Part shown: positions 5,151-6,031 of the stretch, one piece after another
How the letters are laid out: each line of letters starts with the position of its first letter
Numbering within the stretch: the first letter of the stretch is position 1
NCBI GenBank assembly: GCA_016206515.1
Contig: JACQRN010000068.1
Span: 1 to 6,031, forward strand
DNA: 6,031 bases
Direction of reading: 5' to 3'
DNA from: Planctomycetota bacterium
Lineage (GTDB): Bacteria; Planctomycetota; SBBH01; JACQRN01
Notes under the pieces: generated by a model
What the model was told of the DNA's origin: nothing
The model's database searches: none
What the model saw: the letters and a program-made list of their open reading frames with translations, nothing else
Position numbers and translations under genes: made by a program

Positions 5151-5905
5151 GTCCCCCCCAGGTAGGCCCGGCGGACCTCGTCGCTGGCGGCCAGGCGCGC
5201 CGCCGTGTCGGAGATCGCCACGCGACCCGTCTCGAGGACGGTCCCCCGGTCCGCGACCTGCAGGGCCCGATGGGCATTCTGCTCGACCAGAAGGATCGAC
5301 ACCCCCTCCCTCCGGATCGACTGGATCACGCCGAAGATCCGTTCGACCAGGATCGGCGCGAGCCCCAGGGAGGGCTCGTCGAGCAGCAGCACGCGGGGGC
5401 GCGACATCAACCCCCGTCCCATCGCGAGCATCTGCTGCTCGCCCCCGCTCAAGCTCCCGGCGCGCTGCGTGGAACGATCCCGCAGGACCGGGAACAGGTC
5501 CATCACCCGGCCGAGATCCGCAGAGACCCCCGCGCGATCACGCCGGAGGTACGCCCCCATGTCGAGATTCTCGCGGACCGTCATCTCCGGAAAGACCCGC
5601 CGCCCCTCGGGGACCTGTACGACCCCGCGGCGGACGATCTGGGGGGCATCCAACCCGGAGATCCGCTCCGTTCCGAGATGGACGCTCCCGGACCCGCACC
5701 GCACCAGGCCCGAGATCACGTTCAGGGTCGTCGATTTTCCGGCCCCGTTCGATCCGAGGAGCGCGACCACCTCGCCCTTCCCCACATCGAGGTCGATGCC
5801 GTGGAGCACTTCCCGCCCGCCATACCCGGCGCGTACGCCGCGAAGGGAGAGTTCCGCGTTCCCCGCCACGCAAGGATCGTATCCCACCGGCATCGCATGA
5901 CGCAT
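5147..5905 (-). CDS. livF: Branched-chain amino acid-type ABC transporter ATPase, LivF family
   Basis: LivF is one of two ATPases that power high-affinity uptake of branched-chain amino acids (or, in relatives, other amino acids or urea) with LivG, the LivH/LivM permeases and a binding protein. The 252-residue product has Walker A GSNGAGKST (51-59), Q-loop Q97 in the LivF-type VQVPEGRRVFPEMTVREN, signature LSGGEQQMLAMGRGL (152-166), Walker B RVLLLDEP with E177, D-loop SLGLAP, and VEQN where other ABC proteins have the switch histidine. The end AYLGG is also typical of LivF. The start is uncertain. ATG 5905 lies inside a 7-bp tandem repeat with an in-frame TGA just upstream; ATG 5893 and GTG 5869 are alternatives, and none has a good ribosome binding site. 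It heads the GTGA-coupled cluster. No LivG or permease is adjacent, which is unusual, so its partners must be elsewhere or its role differs. Confidence 0.9.
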   Translation of the reverse strand: MRHAMPVGYDPCVAGNAELSLRGVRAGYGGREVLHGIDLDVGKGEVVALLGSNGAGKSTTLNVISGLVRCGSGSVHLGTERISGLDAPQIVRRGVVQVPEGRRVFPEMTVRENLDMGAYLRRDRAGVSADLGRVMDLFPVLRDRSTQRAGSLSGGEQQMLAMGRGLMSRPRVLLLDEPSLGLAPILVERIFGVIQSIRREGVSILLVEQNAHRALQVADRGTVLETGRVAISDTAARLAASDEVRRAYLGGT

Positions 5906-5922
5906 GACTCATGACGCATGAC
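5895..5922. repeat. Four-unit 7-bp tandem repeat at the livF start
   Basis: Plus-strand heptamers are GCATGAC (5895-5901), GCATGAC (5902-5908), TCATGAC (5909-5915) and GCATGAC (5916-5922): perfect copies apart from one base. Each unit gives an ATG on the minus strand, in successive frames; the one at 5905 is in the livF frame, with another in-frame ATG just below the array at 5893. A unit gain or loss would change which upstream ATG is in frame but not the downstream starts. Confidence 0.8.
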
Positions 5923-5943
5923 GGTAGACCCTATGGAATAGGC

Positions 5944-6011
5944 CGGCCGCTCCGTACTTTTCGTAGGTTGCCTGACCATGGGGGACAGGCAGAGCTACAT
6001 ACGGAGGGCCG
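5944..6011 (+). promoter_or_regulatory. Long nested hairpin that would mask a ribosome binding site
   Basis: Four successive perfect stems nest on one axis: CGGCC (5944-5948) with GGCCG (6007-6011); CTCCGTA (5950-5956) with TACGGAG (6000-6006); GTAG (5963-5966) with CTAC (5995-5998); and TGCCTG (5969-5974) with CAGGCA (5986-5991), closing an 11-base loop. In all there are 22 Watson-Crick pairs, interrupted by a one-base bulge, a 6/1 internal loop and a 2/3 internal loop. The 3' arm contains GGAGG (6003-6007), the best ribosome binding site for the ATG at 6015. Read as plus-strand RNA, the fold would hide that site. It matches no riboswitch class I can recall. It could also act in the livF leader on the other strand. 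Confidence 0.55.
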
Positions 6012-6014
6012 ACG

Positions 6015-6031
6015 ATGGGACAGGGTACCAC
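6015..6031 (+). CDS. Probable start of a divergent gene cut by the right edge
   Basis: ATG 6015-6017 follows GGAGG (6003-6007) by seven bases, the best-placed ribosome binding site on the plus strand at this end. Only five full codons (MGQGT) fit in the window, so nothing can be said about the product. An alternative reading starts at ATG 5978 in another frame and stays open for 18 codons with GC-rich third positions (beginning MGDRQSYIRRADDG), but it has only a weak AGGT upstream. One or the other probably encodes a gene divergent from livF. Confidence 0.4.

Noticed and set aside
2832..5165. A 777-codon open frame on the plus strand, longer than any assigned gene
   Set aside because: It lies opposite the HEAT, small membrane-protein and RNase H genes. 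Its product is rich in R, P and A with no recognisable domain, while the minus strand shows clear HEAT and RNase H motifs. Long antisense frames are expected in GC-rich coding DNA.
5944..6011. A known riboswitch (c-di-GMP, Moco, fluoride, THF, cobalamin) or a tRNA in the divergent leader
   Set aside because: None of the conserved cores of those classes as I know them is present, and there is no cloverleaf; it is a single nested stem.
1..6031. CRISPR array, insertion sequence, phage or toxin-antitoxin genes
   Set aside because: No spaced direct repeats of 24-40 bases, no transposase or integrase motifs and no paired small toxin/antitoxin frames were seen.

Overview
The window is GC-rich (roughly two thirds or more G+C by eye). 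Nearly everything that can be assigned lies on the minus strand, so the gene order is best read from high to low coordinates. Frequent GTG starts, the class A RNase P RNA and the gene content point to a GC-rich bacterium. A deltaproteobacterial or other environmental lineage is plausible, but nothing here fixes the taxon.

Right block (about 5905 down to 2576): a four-gene minus-strand cluster. A LivF-type ABC ATPase is followed by a 606-residue HEAT-repeat protein, a 109-residue protein with one N-terminal membrane segment, and a small type 1 RNase H. At each of the three junctions the next gene starts with a GTG that overlaps the previous TGA in the four bases GTGA. This strongly suggests one translationally coupled operon. 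The LivF ATPase has no LivG, permease or binding-protein partner upstream in the window. Instead a divergent plus-strand gene probably begins near 6015.

Middle (2514 to 2091): a complete RNase P RNA gene (rnpB), minus strand, just downstream of rnhA. It shows the conserved class A core, a P2 pairing and a 10-12 bp P1 closing helix, and runs directly into a six-T tract. Between rnpB and ribE lie about 400 bases without a convincing gene but packed with perfect inverted repeats, including two interleaved stems that could form a pseudoknot or a switch.

Left block (1690 down to 1): riboflavin synthase (ribE), then truA overlapping it by 14 bases, then, after a 47-base gap, the start of a family 4-like glycosyltransferase that runs off the left edge. 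ribE has no obvious ribosome binding site but has a good -10-like box six bases before its GTG, so it may be leaderless.

The most unusual non-coding signals are a 22-bp nested hairpin at 5944-6011 that would bury the ribosome binding site of the rightmost plus-strand gene; two four-copy 7-bp tandem repeats (5895-5922 and 1063-1090) that share a GACGC/GACYC/GACGC pattern and both sit at the 5' ends of genes; and several GC-rich palindromes flanking rnpB, one of which contains the stop codon of rnhA. No CRISPR array, transposase, tRNA or rRNA gene was seen.
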